The notes under the pieces: generated by a model
What the model was told of the DNA's origin: nothing
Databases searched by the model: none
What the model saw: the letters and a program-made list of their open reading frames with translations, nothing else
Part shown: in pieces, positions 33,244 to 45,752 of the stretch
How positions within the stretch are numbered: position 1 is the first letter of the stretch
Layout: every line of letters begins with the position of its first letter
Program-made: the position numbers and the translations under genes
DNA from: Clitoria ternatea
Taxonomy: Eukaryota; Streptophyta; Magnoliopsida; Fabales; Fabaceae
NCBI GenBank assembly: GCA_037962975.1
Contig: CM075669.1
Span: forward strand, 124,450,501-124,514,500
DNA length: 64,000 nucleotides
Direction of reading: 5' to 3'

Positions 33244-35732
33244 AAACGGGATCTCCGTTCAGGCTTATTACTAAATCTAAAAATTATTCCGAAGACATAT
33301 TCGGATTCCCAATAATATTCTTAACAGCCCTGACCAACGGCATCTCAATCGGAGATACTTGGTCCGACACCCATACTTTAACCGGGTGAAATTTTATCTC
33401 ATTTAGTCTTAATAAATTATAATTTTTCATAATAAATCCCAATTTAATTATTCTAATATTTTTGGGACACTCATTAACTCATTCATAATTATTTAATATT
33501 TGTTTATCATATTTAATCATTTTATAAAATTCGGGATGTTACAATCCACCCCACCTAAAAATAATTTCGTCCTCGAAATTTAGCATTGATATACATATCG
33601 CAAGGCCATACCTCAGGCCGCACATCAACAAGGTTCAACGACACCATAAAATAACATTGGACTTCCCAAAGTCCATCAAGACATGTTCATTATCACTTCA
33701 TCATTCTTAACATAAGATTCCTTCATCAAAGTGTGTCATATGTCACCAATTACGACTCGTCCAACAGAGCTCAGATGTTCATACTCAGTACGTCCAGATA
33801 TGCTCAGTACATTCACCATAAGCAGTTACAACCCTACACCTGCCCGGCATACGTGTTGCTGCATCCGACATACAGGAAGGCGTCCCAATCCTATAGTGGT
33901 TACCACAAACACATGAAGTCGGCGTATAAGTGCATGTTGCCACAATGCCTATGGCATGTAAGGCCATATCGGAACCAGTACTTCGTATTCCCATTGCTCA
34001 CATCGGTCACTCATACTCAAATATCCTCAATTTACATGAGACTTGGTGAATATTCACACAAGTCCATAATCAATATATTCATATCTCATCGTCATTCTAC
34101 AACTAATTTGGCATCCATCATGCCACACCAATCATCAATCTTAATTAACATTGCCATGTGTTGGTGTACCAACCATAGATTTTCAATCATTACGGGGTAA
34201 ATACCGCATCATCGGGCCTCATCCATTCCGAAGTCATGGTTAAATCGTCTAATAATCCTTTGTCTCATTCATACATGTTGGCTATATATCGATTCAAGCC
34301 TAATCGAGTTACTAAACTCGTAGGAAGTATGCAACTTTGAGGTTAAAATAGGGTTCTCAACCGCATACTAGGCTTTCACATTAGGGATTCTTCTCACAAT
34401 TCAAAATCAAAGTTCATAACTCGGTCATACATCACATATCGTATCACTTTATTATATGATTTCTATCACCAATATGTCATCTTTCAAATTAAACGGGAAG
34501 TAATGACATGATTAAGTTTTCCATCTACCGACTCACAATCACGCATGTCATCCCTATGTCATATCATAATCCATAGCTAGTTTCATGATCACAACGTCGA
34601 CGGCATAGAATTTAGCCCAAAGTCACACCATAAAATCATGTACACCATAGTCAATACCAATAATACCCCAAATTCAACATTATTATTCATCAATCATCAG
34701 GGGTTACATTTATTATTCGTATTCCATCACTTACCAGCTCTAGGTTCAACAACGTATTTCACAATTAATTTTGTTATGGCTTAACTATTCACAAGATTCG
34801 ATCAATCACTAGACTTGGAAAGTCTAAGGGTTACCTAGTACCCATTGTGGAATACTCTCACAACACACAAACATCATTAGACATGGTTCATAAAAATATC
34901 ATAGGGCCTAGACCGCCATAGGGTCTATCCCATAAAGTTTGATCATACAAGATCGCATCAATTCATCTGGAGTTACCACACCTAGTGGGTTATAATCAAA
35001 TCAATCATTCACTTGGTTCACAAATATGAAACCTAATCGTAACCCCAATCTAGTGAATCACAATTTCACATTTAATCATTTTATCACTTATTCATGTTCT
35101 CAATCTAAGGAGACATAGTAAGTCATTTGCATTATAAAATACAAGATTCTCATGCCAAAGGATATGAAATCCATCTTTCACAAATAGCATAATTAATCCT
35201 TTTAATTCATCATTCACAATAACGTAATCAATCATTTCGTTCCATGAATACTCATGTTAGGGAATTCTTTCACTACTATTTATTCAATCAATTCACATGA
35301 ACCACTCACATTCAATAAGCATACTTTGGCCAGGAGCCATAAATACAACTCATACAAGAGACCTAATCACATGATTCAATTCCAACATATCTATCAAGAT
35401 CTTAACATATATGGTCTACCACCATCCCAATTCTCATTTAATATCTCCTATCCGTGATCAACATACGGCATAGGTCCATCATCAAATCAATACATATTTA
35501 ACATATTATATCCATGATCACACATGGTACAAATTTATCATTAATCCAGGTCATACTCAACATATACACATCAATGCATAATCATAATATATTCGTCAAT
35601 GGAAGGTAATAGGGTAAGGAACTTGGCCGGTCTTACACAAAAGAAACACATTAATCACATCAAGGAAATTCGTTCACACATATTTAATTTCATGATTCAT
35701 TCATGATTATCAATGAGCAACTAGGCTCTACC

Positions 35733-38718
35733 TGTAACACCCTAATTTTAATATAAATAATAAATAATAAAATAGAGAAAATTTTTCACAATTAAACCAG
35801 AATAATCGGGCACAAAAGAAATAAGGAAAAGAAGGCAAGAGGAATAAAACGGACTCAAGGAGGCCGACAGCGGAAGAAGAAGAACGCTCAGGCGAATCAC
35901 ACAACAACGCCCACTCGCTCAGGTGAGATATGACTCCACTTGGGCGGTACCACTCAAAGCCTTCCTCAAACCACACTCGCTGCAGTGAGTCCCCACCCGC
36001 TGAAGCGAAAAGCTTCACTCGGCACTCGCTCACTCCACTCGGCATTCCCGCACCCAGATTTCGGCGCCTAGCTCACTCGGAAAGGTCCACTCTCAATTCA
36101 CTCGGATTGGCACCTAAACAGACCAGCTCCATTCAAAAAGCATAACACATTCCACGGCTTCACTCAATCGGACACATATACGAACAATTCGGAAATGATT
36201 CCCATTGCCACTCACTCGGAATCTGTGAAGACTTCTCGCTCGGAATAACTTTCATGTCCTTTTCGCCACTAGGGGTATTTCACTCATTTTTCACTCGGTA
36301 ACCATAATCTTTCCTACTCTAGTTATCCTACTAAGTCAAGACTCACTCAGATTCCCTTGCTGCTAATAATTTACTACAATAGGGTCCACTTAGAGCCTTA
36401 GGTGTCGCTTTTCTGTCGGGAAACCTTCACTCGGCGGATTCTCACTCAGAAATTGTTAATTATTCTACACTCGGGAAAATCCTAACAGTTATCACTCGAA
36501 AAGTATCTAGATCAGTCGTCACTCAGTGTTCCGTGCTCTCATTCACTCGGTAATACTTAAACTCTTCGACACTCAGAATAAATCACTGCCTCACTTCCCC
36601 CATCAACTCTTAATCCTATTTCTACCCATGGTTATACCAATCTCACACACTCAGTAAGTACGCATACATATATTACTCGGATCATTCACGCAGTATAAAA
36701 CAAGACACAGCATGATAGATATAGAGAGGGATATAAATAAGTACAGGCACACGATCATGTCTTCTACCCAAGAGGGTTCAAGTTCTAGTATAAGAGACTA
36801 CGACTGAAACACGAGCCGGCCAAGGCTTAACAAGACATATACACGGCATATATACAAACACATAATTTCCATAGTACTCCAACACTTCACTCGGCATTCA
36901 GCTCCTCCTCCACTCCTCATTTCGAGAGACATTCACTGAAAAGTTGCCACAGTAGGGGTGAGTATCTTAGATATTAAATGATAGATACTGACTCGGATTA
37001 TCCTTAATCATACAGCAATATAAAGTACACAGCTACTATCAAATATACACGATACCAATTTAACCAGGACGTACACATTCAACATTTCACGATCAGAGTC
37101 CATCAGTCTCACTCGGATATATGCACATAACAATACAATAACATTAACATTTATTCACAGAACAGATTTCTATTGATATCAACAATAAATGCACACAGAA
37201 TGATTCACTCGGTTCCGTATTCGTGTGTAATCGGTTTTGATGTTGCAACGTAGGCTCCCAGCCTTTTTATACATAGCTCTCAGCTATCAACTCAGCTCCC
37301 AGCTGCTTGGCCATTTTACAGGTACCCAACCGTTTGCCCACAAGGTGACACCAACGCTCTCAGCGCCAATGGAGTTGTTCACGGGCAGCCCGAGTCCCAC
37401 TCAGAGGCTACCTTGAGTCCCACTCAAAGGATTTCACAGCGTCCCACGCTTTTTAATTAACCGATAGTAGTGTCCCACACTACGTGCTCCCAGCACAACG
37501 CATCCCATGCGCCATACGCGGATTCATCACACAACACAGAATTCATGTACACAACCTTTCACTCAATCATACATGCATCACGTGCAACCGGTAATAAGCA
37601 TTCTCAGAACTCAATATATTAGTCCAACACACATGCTTCTCATGCAATCAGTATCATAGCTCAAATAGATGAATATAGCAACACATGCGTTCCATGCAAT
37701 CGGTGTCAAGCAGTATCAGGATTCAATAAAATAATCTGACAACATAAGCATATCATGCAATTGGTACTCAGCAGTATCAGGACTCAGACAACACATGCAT
37801 CAGCGTGATATATTATCAGATTCGCTACGTCAACATTCGATCACATGCAGTCAGCATTTTATATTCATAACGACTTACAGGTCACATAAACCACACGGTA
37901 ATCACCATCAACAATTTAGCACACCCTTTCCATGCAATCATTCGACATTCTCAAGGCTATTAGCATGCATTTCAAGGACGGGACTAAACATGCAACACTC
38001 AGCTCTCACTCATCATGCACCCGGGTATTACATACTCCTCATGCAAGCACAACACATAAACAGAATACAAAAATAGTAATCATTAACACCCGGAATCCGC
38101 TCATAAGCCATGCATCTAAGATATAAGATACTCCCCCTACTGACTACGAAACTCCGAGAGTCTCTTCTGCTTGGATGTTGGTCCTCTGCCTTGCTACTTC
38201 GCTCGATACTTCCACTCGTTCAGCCTCCTCTTGAACACTGTTGTCTTCCCCGATTGACTCAGGAACAGGGGCTGTTTCTTCTTTCGCTTCGACGATCGTC
38301 TTTTACTAGCATGAGGGAGCTTCGACTCCTATGCAGCACCGTCAACGTGGCTTCCGAAAGCAGAAAATGGAGATAGAGAGTAGAGAAGAAGAAGAAGAAG
38401 AACGAAGGAGAAAGAGAAGAATGAAGAAGAAGAGAGAAGTCGTAGAGGGAAATCTGAAGGAATGAAAGACAAGGAGACCCATCGACCAATTATATATACA
38501 TGCACGAAAGAATGGAAGGTGGGGTGGGAAAACGTGAAGCAGCAGTCTGCTCACATCACCCAGTCACCATCAGCAACAATCAATAGTTAATCACACTTAA
38601 TCAGCCCTCATTTGATTAATTAAGTTAATGGTAATTAATAAATAATTTTTCACTTCTGAATTTATTATTTTAATGGCTTTATTTCACCCGGTACTTCGTT
38701 TTAAATCGGGATGTTACA
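35733..38718 (-). mobile_element. Solo LTR, Tekay-like, 2986 bp, TSD CTACC
   Basis: The plus strand begins TGTAACACCCTAATTTT and ends ATCGGGATGTTACA. CTACC flanks both sides (35,728-35,732 and 38,719-38,723), and the other internal region (53,881-53,910) shows the empty site. On the minus strand a TATATATA promoter-like word lies near 38,490. The interior carries dozens of CACTCGG words (36,020-36,700), CGCTGAAGCG-like words (35,900-36,010) and the hairpin array at 37,253-37,511. No gene. Confidence 0.9.
37253..37511. repeat. Ten-hairpin array with constant T-CCC-A / T-CTC-A loop
   Basis: Stem-loop-stem units: GGCT-CCC-AGCC (37,253), ATAGCT-CTC-AGCTAT (37,273), CAGCT-CCC-AGCTG (37,293), CGCT-CTC-AGCG (37,355), GAGT-CCC-ACTC (37,392), TTGAGT-CCC-ACTCAA (37,413), AGCGT-CCC-ACGCT (37,438), GTAGTGT-CCC-ACACTAC (37,467), GTGCT-CCC-AGCAC (37,484) and CGCAT-CCC-ATGCG (37,499). 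Every stem is perfect. The closing pair is always T-A and the loop is always CCC or CTC, while the rest of each stem differs. The last three nearly abut. Confidence 0.93.
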
Positions 38719-41253
38719 CTACCAACGCATCACACATCCTTGACAATAAATTAGGCACATTTCCATAAACATTAACCATAGCCCATTATCAATAATCCAC
38801 AAAGAATCCAGAAAGGGTAAGCAATGCCCTAATAGTTAATTTATAACTCCTAGTCAATTAATCATTCAAACCACGCTCTGATACTACCTTTTGTAACACC
38901 CCGGTTTTCTGGACTCAGATCCCGATGTAATCAAGATAATAATTAATAAAAATGCGGGTAAATTTTTCGCGTTTGAAATATTTCTAAACACCTCAACGAT
39001 TACACCAAGACCCGAATCATAGAAAACTGAAAGCGTACAATTTCATAAGATATGACTGGATCGATAACTAAATTGCCCATAACGGTATACAAAAGTAATA
39101 GAGTTTACAGCGGAAGAGGAATGTGCATACCGGGCAAACGCCTAGTCCCATATATGACGATATGAAAAATGGCTCGGCAAAGCATGCAAATATCCAACAT
39201 ATACCTACTGAAACAAAGCTCGTCTAACTCACTCACAACATACACATGCCTTGCCTAAGACACAATTATATATATATATACATATACTCCGGGGATCTTC
39301 TCCGAACTATCACTATCATCAATGTACATCATTCAATTTCAATCCTTCTAGTACACATTAAATCATCTCTTACATACTACTTATATATATTCACCATTCC
39401 TAAATATGAAGGATTATTTTATACATGACTAAATTCACCAAATCATCTATATCATCATAAAAAATTTATTCATTACATAAGAACTCATAAATGATGCCGG
39501 CCAAGGCACTTCCATTACCACTATTTACCTTCGCCAAAACTTCAATTCAAAGTCTCATCTCAGCCCATGATAACCCTGCATCACAATGCTAAAAAGGAGA
39601 CCACATGGGAGAGTGAGTTATACATTCAAAATGACGAATATAAATATATTGTGATTATGTGTACATGCATACAATCATCATGTGTGCTTTGCTATAAAAT
39701 CATCAATTCATCATTCAATCATCATCACATTGATATAATAGGTATACAACCCTTATGAAACGCATTTCACAACATAAGCAAGCACAAGCCCATACACAAT
39801 CACATCGCCACTTATCAACAAGGGCATTCATAAATTATCATCATCAATTCATTAAATCTTTACTCAATTCCTTCTCGCAAGGGGTTTCTCATCTCTCGTG
39901 GTCATCCCATCTCAAATGCCATGCTCTTATGGCTAATGCATATGTCAACTGTTTAATGCATATGCAATGGATCCATTTCATTTCATCAAGTGATCGCAAC
40001 CACTATATCATTCATTCACATGGGTTTCCCGCCTCGCAAGGGGTACTCCCTCTAGCAGCCTCGTAAGGTGCTTTCTCGTGATCGTAACCATGTTCAATAA
40101 TTCATAATGGTTTCCCGCCTCGCAAGGGGTACTCCCGCCTCGTGATCGCAACCATGAGCATCATAGGAACTCGCAAGCCTTTTTTCATTTCAAATACCAA
40201 GTGATCGCAACCACTGGCTCATCATCATACAATGGTCCCCGCAGGGCCTTTCACTTTCCACAACCAGGTGATCGCAACCACCGGCTCATATCATATCATC
40301 ATCAAGTTGGTTTCCCACCTCGCAAGAGGTACTCCCTTCATAGAATCCCGCAGGATCTTTCATTTTTGTGATCGCAACCACACATTCAATGTTATGTCAT
40401 GCCATGAATGCAAAATGCAATGATGCATATGCCAATCGACCTCGCAAGGATATCTTACCCTCTCAATTAGGGGCATATTTTATATTTGGTTTTTATTATC
40501 ATTGGCATACAATCAATCACAAGGCCCCTCAAGGCACAACATTCATATTTTCATAAATCCCCACCTGGCAATCATAGCATATCAATCATCATAGCATTTA
40601 TCCACGCATGGAAACCAATAAGATATCTTAAAACATAATTTCAACAATCATCATTCAATCTCATATATACATGTCAATACATGCATTAATCATAGTGGCA
40701 CTACGCCCATCAATAATAACATTCTAGGGCATGTTCAACAACAACGTCCCTTTTCATTCAACATTATTATTCATCATTCATTCTTATTCATCATTAACAC
40801 TTTTTCAAATTCATTAAGTTATAATAACTCATTGCTATTCGATTGTCTCCTTATTAGTTCCATCGTCAACCAAGGTGTGTCATACAATCACATCATTTAC
40901 TTTTCATCAAGATTCACAATATACCCATAGTGGTGAAGCATATATGTATTCATAACATAGCATAGGCATACACACCTCGCCAAGGCCTTAAGCCATTCCC
41001 CAATCACCACTAAGACAAACCACACATGTTCCCCTAGTGGATTTGCTCGTAATTACTCTAAAAGTATACATGGGATTGGAAGAAGGTTTTAGAATACTCC
41101 ATTTAATTGTCAAGTAGGCCTAAAAGTCCAAGGGGGAAAAGATAAGTACCCAAAAGAAGTAAAGATGCAGATTCTAAGTTGATTTAATCAATTTAGCTAG
41201 TGATAATCGATTATGGGGTAGGAGCTAATCGATTACAATGCTTCTGTGTGTGG

Positions 41254-42229
41254 TGTAACACCCTAAATTAATAAAATAACTAAAAACCAATACGGGGAAA
41301 AATTTTTCCAAAATTAAGTAACCAAAGACTATAAGGCATCCGGATAACGCAAAGGGCGGAGTGCAAGGAAGAATAAGGGAAATGAGAGATCATCCACACG
41401 CATAAGGCAACAATAGAAGGCTAAGACTGGAACCGGCTCATTGGGTTTATCGTAACACACCAGCACCTGGGCGGATTACGCAACCCCAGCGTCTGGGCGG
41501 ATTACGCGACACCGAGGTCTGATACCGCCTAGGCGGAGTATGGCAATGCAGCAGTGGATGGAGGGGATTTCATAAGGAAAGCTTTCCTTCGAGTAACACT
41601 GGTCACTCAATAGGAGGAAATAGATAAGGGGAAGATATTAATACATTCACACGCGCAGCACTCGTAGAAGGGCGGAGTTCGAATCATCCTACCTGGCTAG
41701 GCGGGGTATGTTTGTCCTGGGCGGACTCCAGGGCGAGGGTGACCCACTCAACCGTTGTCTCACACCGCCTAAACGATGTGTGACAATGCAACATCCGACG
41801 TGAACCTCTTCAAGTAAACCTTACATTAGCGTCTATTCGTTCCTACGGACTGACCCTTTCTCAGAGAACGCTGGGCGTTCAGCTGCGGAGGACAGGCAAG
41901 GGAAGAAGAAGGATGGAGACGAAGAGAGAAAAGTAGAGGATGAGGTGACGGAGGAAGGAGTCTGAAGGAATAGTGAGTGTGTTCATCCCCATAGGCTTAC
42001 GTTTTATATATATATATACATGCGCACAAGTAAGAGAAGAGTGGGATGGGAGAGTGTGTGCTCAGCAGCCACGTGCACTCCACCCCATCCCTTGACCACC
42101 ACCATTTTTCATATTCTAATGGCTTAAATCTACTTGGGTATATATAATTAATAGTTATTTTCTATTTGAGATCAAGTCTTAATGGTTTATTCTTCATTCG
42201 GCATTTAGTTTCAAAACTGGGATGTTACA
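41254..42229 (-). repeat. 3' LTR of the young element
   Basis: 976 bp, TGTAACACCCTAAATTAA to ACTGGGATGTTACA on the plus strand. It carries the CCGCCTAGGCGG / CTGGGCGGA word set (41,464-41,775). Downstream in window order (upstream in sense) is a TATATATATATAAAAC promoter-like stretch at 42,003-42,019. Confidence 0.95.
42003..42019 (-). promoter_or_regulatory. TATA region of the 976-bp LTR
   Basis: The minus strand reads TATATATATATAAAACG about 210 bases from the LTR 5' end (42,229). The same word is in the other LTR (46,502-46,518). Confidence 0.55.
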
Positions 42230-44431
42230 ATTCTCCCCCACTGAAAAAGAATTTCGTCCCCGAAATTCAGTCGATTGCTGTTTACTTACCACGCGGCTGT
42301 GTTTCCACAAGCAGTCACCGACTGAACCACAATTTCACTCAGAGAAGATTTACCACCCAAGCGGTTTACTGACCGTACCAAAATCTTCAGTCGGTAAATC
42401 AAAAAGGTCAGGCCCTACCTGATTACAACTTCATTAGAGGATTTAATATATTTGGGAATTAGAACGTACAACTTATTCCATTTTAACTCAGCCAATTCAT
42501 TACTAGCAGGCACTTCCTAATTACTTGGCCGCTCGGCCCCGTGCTCTCAACACCGGTTGGTGTATTTACACCCTCGGTTTCCCAGACTCAAATGAGTCAT
42601 TCGGTACAACTACAACTCACACAGGGTACAAACCCAAAATTGTATCACATGTATACGTGATGGGGGGTTAATCATCTAGTTGGGAGTAATCTGATAGGTA
42701 AACAACATCACCGACCCCCAAAAATACCCACTCCTGACCAATTCCTCTCGGTTTGAACACTCAGGTTTTTAAATTCTGACCACAAGATTTCTTCCTTACA
42801 CCCGAATGAACACTCAAAAGGGCTCCTATGTGCTCCAGTCAGTACCATTTGCTAGGGTTTAATTCACACAGGCACTACGCTCGGCGTGGAGATCTTAGGT
42901 TCCTACCCATGCTTTTGGCTAAACTCACTCACTCGGAGTCTCATTTTCGTCCCGAAGGACTTTTCTCCGGGAAAATCACTCGGTTGGACATCACAAGGGC
43001 ATTAAGAATTCTACACTCGGCATCTTTCTTCATAGAGCCATCCCGTATGGTTTCATTCTACACGGAAGTGATACACTCTGAGACACACCACTCGAATCTC
43101 CCTTTACTCAGAATGTTTCTCTCGGATACTATCCTCTTAACTTAGTAATGGCACTCTCTATGAGGTTATACTCGGAACACTCTAGTCCTCACTCAGCAAT
43201 GCTTCCTCATAAGACTTCACTCGGAATTATCCCCACTTTTACACTCTCGGTATACACTAATTCCCTTCCCAAGCAAATCCTCACTTTGTAATGTAGTTTG
43301 GTTTTTTTTTTAAAAAAAAAAAAGAAAAAATCTGTTTTCCTCTTTAGGCTTACTATACCACTCGGTTAATCTTATAAAACTTACAATTCCAGTGACAGAT
43401 TTGATCACCCTTCTTATTCCCATAATTAATCACCCCGTTTAGTAGCTAATCCGTACTCGACGTCCTCTAATCCACTCGGAGGCAGACATACTAAGGTCAA
43501 CAACTCCCTATCTTCATTCTGATACATAACCATATAATACTCACTTAATATAACTCTCATAATCACTCAGGACCGCCTGAAAGGCTCACCATCACCATAA
43601 GTAGTTACAGCTTCACTTGCCTGACTCATGAATTGCTGCATCCAACTTATAGGATGACGTCTCATTCCTATAGGGTTACAACAATTACATGATCACTGCA
43701 ACGTGTACGCTACCACATTACCTATGGCAGGAAGAGTCATCTCAGAGCAGCATACCTCACACGAACCGGACTTCACCCAACTAATATAAATTCACGCGGT
43801 AGTTAATGGCAGTTCACACATATAAGTAATACACCCACGTTAACATCACGCATCACATAGGGTACATCACGTATCAATAATCATGAAAATTATTTAGCAT
43901 TTCTGTAAAACAGTTGATGGCAATACAACAATCGGCTCCTAGCCAATACCGAGTAATCATTTCCTCTAATCCTATTCAACACAAAATCATGGCTCGAATT
44001 AAATTCTCAATCCCCAGCAATGTGGTGACATCTCTCATTCGATTTCATGCAATTCATTCAGGTTTAAGCAATTCACAATCACATATGTTATAACACACCA
44101 TAAGCTTCAGCAACAGCACTAATGTACATACAGACACTCAGTCAGATGTCACACCAATTATTCATGGTTATATCATTATTTACTACAGCATACATCATAA
44201 TCATAACACACATTGCACTTGACATATACATACGCCCATCCAATCAGATTTACCCAAATCAATTCCAACTACATTAAGGGTTTTATTCACAATATCATAT
44301 TCACACATTCACATAGTTCACACTGAGCTCATTTATTTTCATAAGTGTACGCACAGTCATTCAATCAGAAATTGTACTTATAACATGCATTCATCCAGTC
44401 GGCGAATCAGATGTATACGATGTGTTCACCA

Positions 44432-44565
44432 GGAGTCCAACTCCAATGCACACGGCGTTTGCCTTGGGTCCAACCCAAGGACTTCCATTAAGCATCCAAT
44501 GCTCATGCTCCAAGCATGGCCTCGAGTCCAATTCGGAGGTCTTTTAGGATTAGTCTCAGAATCCT
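44432..44565. repeat. Hairpin array with constant T-CCA-A loop
   Basis: GGAGT-CCA-ACTCC (44,432-44,444), CCTTGGGT-CCA-ACCCAAGG (44,462-44,480), AGCAT-CCA-ATGCT (44,491-44,503), CATGCT-CCA-AGCATG (44,504-44,518), an imperfect CCTCGAGT-CCA-ATTCGGAGG (44,520-44,539) and AGGATT...T-CTC-A...AATCCT (44,546-44,565). Same design as 37,253-37,511, with a different third loop base and unrelated stems. Confidence 0.9.
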
Positions 44566-45737
44566 CAATATCCCACGCATCCATCTGATTGCCCATTCAG
44601 AAGAGCATTCGACGCTGATACTTTCCATTATAAATCACATACAGCTCTTATTCGTTGACTCTCAGCATAAATCGCTCGGCATTCTCATTCACACATATAT
44701 ATATCCTTTAGACAGGCATCATCACAACGGTTTACAATTAATGGCTATCATACTATCCGGGTGTTGCATGCATCACCAAGCAATCACACACAGATCACAT
44801 ATTTCAATTATCAACAACTATCATATTTCGGATATGGAGCAATACATAAAAGCGCTTCACCCAGAATCTATCCAAGATAAATATATCCATCAATCATTCA
44901 CTTAGTTATCATAGACCAGGAATCAAGACTCTATCATGATCTAATTATTCAATCAGGGTTCACGCCTAATCACCTATATCATATATCACGCAAGGTTCAT
45001 GTGCTAGGTTACAAAATATCCGTCACAATTAACATTCGGCAGCAATGGTGACACTCCTATTTTACAAGTATTCAGTCAGTATTCATAGAATTATTAGCAT
45101 GCATTCGTGGACGGAATCGTACAATCACTAAACAGTTTACAACGCCACAATCCAGGAGTCGCATGCATCATTACGCAATCATAGTGCAGCTACCAACACA
45201 TCTCACACACAACACATCACATGTTAATCATTCAAACCTCAATGAGCTACTACGCAATTGTTCTACTCGGCTCAACAACTCACAAGGTTAATAAACTATC
45301 AGAATTAGAGTCCCTAAGGGGTCATTATTCCTATTGGTCTAGCATTTAGTCATCACTCACTTGGTTTCCTTAATCGCCACTGAGACGCAACCCCAATTTT
45401 AACATACTTCTGACCTCACCTTCACTCACTTATTACACACCCGGATTTTCAACCTAGGAACTACAACCCATCCCTTATACTGTAAATCACATACTTCATA
45501 TATCATTCATTTATCACACGTTCAAATTTCCCAACAAGGCACAAGTGTACAACCACACCATTCATAGTCAGCATATACCAATTTCAATAGAGAATCATAA
45601 CATATATCATCACCCGAGTCATAACTGGACAGGTATCAACATACAATAGAATATCATAAGCAATCTAGGACAACTGGCATAATATATTCAACCGCCCACA
45701 AACAGTAGGCAAACCTTGGCCATGGACCTTTTGGTCT

Positions 45738-45749
45738 GCTCTGATACCA
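45738..45749 (-). other. Primer-binding site, initiator tRNA-Met
   Basis: The minus strand reads TGGTATCAGAGC, an exact 12-base match to the standard site, three bases inside the 5' LTR edge (45,753). Confidence 0.95.
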
Positions 45750-45752
45750 AAA

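Larger units (their letters stand above)
28511..33543 (-). repeat. LTR1 of the array (5033 bp)
   Basis: The plus strand runs from TATAACACCCC (the first G of the usual TGTAACA is mutated) to TTCGGGATGTTACA. It is the only array LTR without a nested insertion and so is the reference for the family. It contains an AT microsatellite, the ATCGCAAC hairpins, the AATCGATT array, and near its promoter end a purine-rich region with a splice donor-like site. A few percent of sites differ from LTR2 and LTR3 by eye. Confidence 0.9.
33544..38891 (-). other. Internal region 1 of the array, non-coding
   Basis: It contains no gag-pol. The PPT side (33,544-33,575) reads on the minus strand as AATTTCGAGGACGAAATT followed by a purine run, TAGGTGGGGTGGATTG, before the LTR. 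That is the tail of Tekay/Del polyproteins (NFxDEI) plus PPT, retained although the rest is gone. At the other end (38,875-38,886) is a one-mismatch initiator-tRNA-Met primer site. A 3.0-kb solo LTR is nested at 35,733-38,718. The frame at 33,733-34,200 has no family resemblance. Confidence 0.8.

Noticed and set aside
33733..34200. 155-codon ORF present twice (also 51,931-52,398)
   Set aside because: The two copies lie in recently duplicated internal regions, so conservation is expected. The frame is antisense to the element, has no recognisable domain and unusual composition.
38110..38554. Overlapping ORFs (88, 76 and 70 codons) at the promoter end of the 2986-bp solo LTR
   Set aside because: Purine/pyrimidine-biased sequence reduces stops on both strands; no conservation to test and no motif seen.
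43265..43570. Possible gene in the interior of the young element around a T/A homopolymer
   Set aside because: No frame longer than about 60 codons and no motif; likely a microsatellite-like run.
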